From assembly GCA_020056865.1 (NCBI GenBank), contig JAGVGX010000072.1, positions 1 to 6,546 of the forward strand: a stretch of DNA of 6,546 bases, written 5' to 3'. Shown here piece after piece: positions 6,472 to 6,546 of this stretch (positions are counted from its first letter, which is position 1; each line of letters starts with the position of its first letter). Below the pieces are notes generated by a model. The model had not been told where the DNA came from, searched no databases, and saw only the letters and a list, made by a program, of their open reading frames with translations. The position numbers and the translations under genes were made by a program. The DNA is from Desulfobacterales bacterium (GTDB lineage Bacteria; Desulfobacterota; Desulfobacteria; Desulfobacterales; BuS5).

Positions 6472-6546
6472 AATCGGTTAATTTCTACTCTTTCAAAAAG
6501 TTTGTCAAGCAAATTTGACTCAAATGATATTTTTTTCAACCAACCA

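Overview
The window shows five confidently assigned protein genes plus one small probable gene. It suggests a bacterium with moderate to low GC and clear Shine-Dalgarno sites (GGAGG before pdaD, AAGGA before the MarC-family gene). The gene content resembles anaerobic Desulfobacterota such as Desulfobacterales: a pyruvoyl arginine decarboxylase, a deoxyhypusine-synthase homologue and an antiporter carrying an EIIA domain. Strong Shine-Dalgarno sites argue against Bacteroidota, which also use pyruvoyl arginine decarboxylases. The taxonomic placement is inference only.

Left part (121-2908): a large monovalent cation:proton antiporter lies on the minus strand. It has a CPA2 membrane domain, then RCK-type regulatory domains, then a C-terminal PTS EIIA type-2 domain. 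A MarC-family membrane protein diverges from it on the plus strand. The 253-base AT-rich region between them holds several dyad-symmetric sequences that could be operators.

Right part (3543-6382): a minus-strand cluster reads pdaD - speY - speB - small zinc-ribbon protein. It encodes a complete short polyamine route. Arginine is decarboxylated to agmatine by the self-processing pyruvoyl enzyme PdaD. Agmatine is hydrolysed to putrescine and urea by SpeB. Putrescine is probably condensed to homospermidine by SpeY, a deoxyhypusine-synthase homologue that cannot have its eukaryotic/archaeal role in a bacterium without eIF5A. speY and speB share one base (TGATG), and pdaD is 30 bases upstream of speY, so the three are almost certainly co-transcribed. 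The zinc-ribbon gene follows 60 bases after speB and may be in the same transcript.

The MarC-family gene and the polyamine cluster converge at 3488-3542, where I see no convincing terminator hairpin. Positions 1-120 and 6383-6546 are non-coding flanks with possible regulatory sequence. I see no tRNA, rRNA, CRISPR array, insertion sequence or phage gene. The most notable content is the pdaD-speY-speB pathway and the substituted substrate pocket of SpeY.
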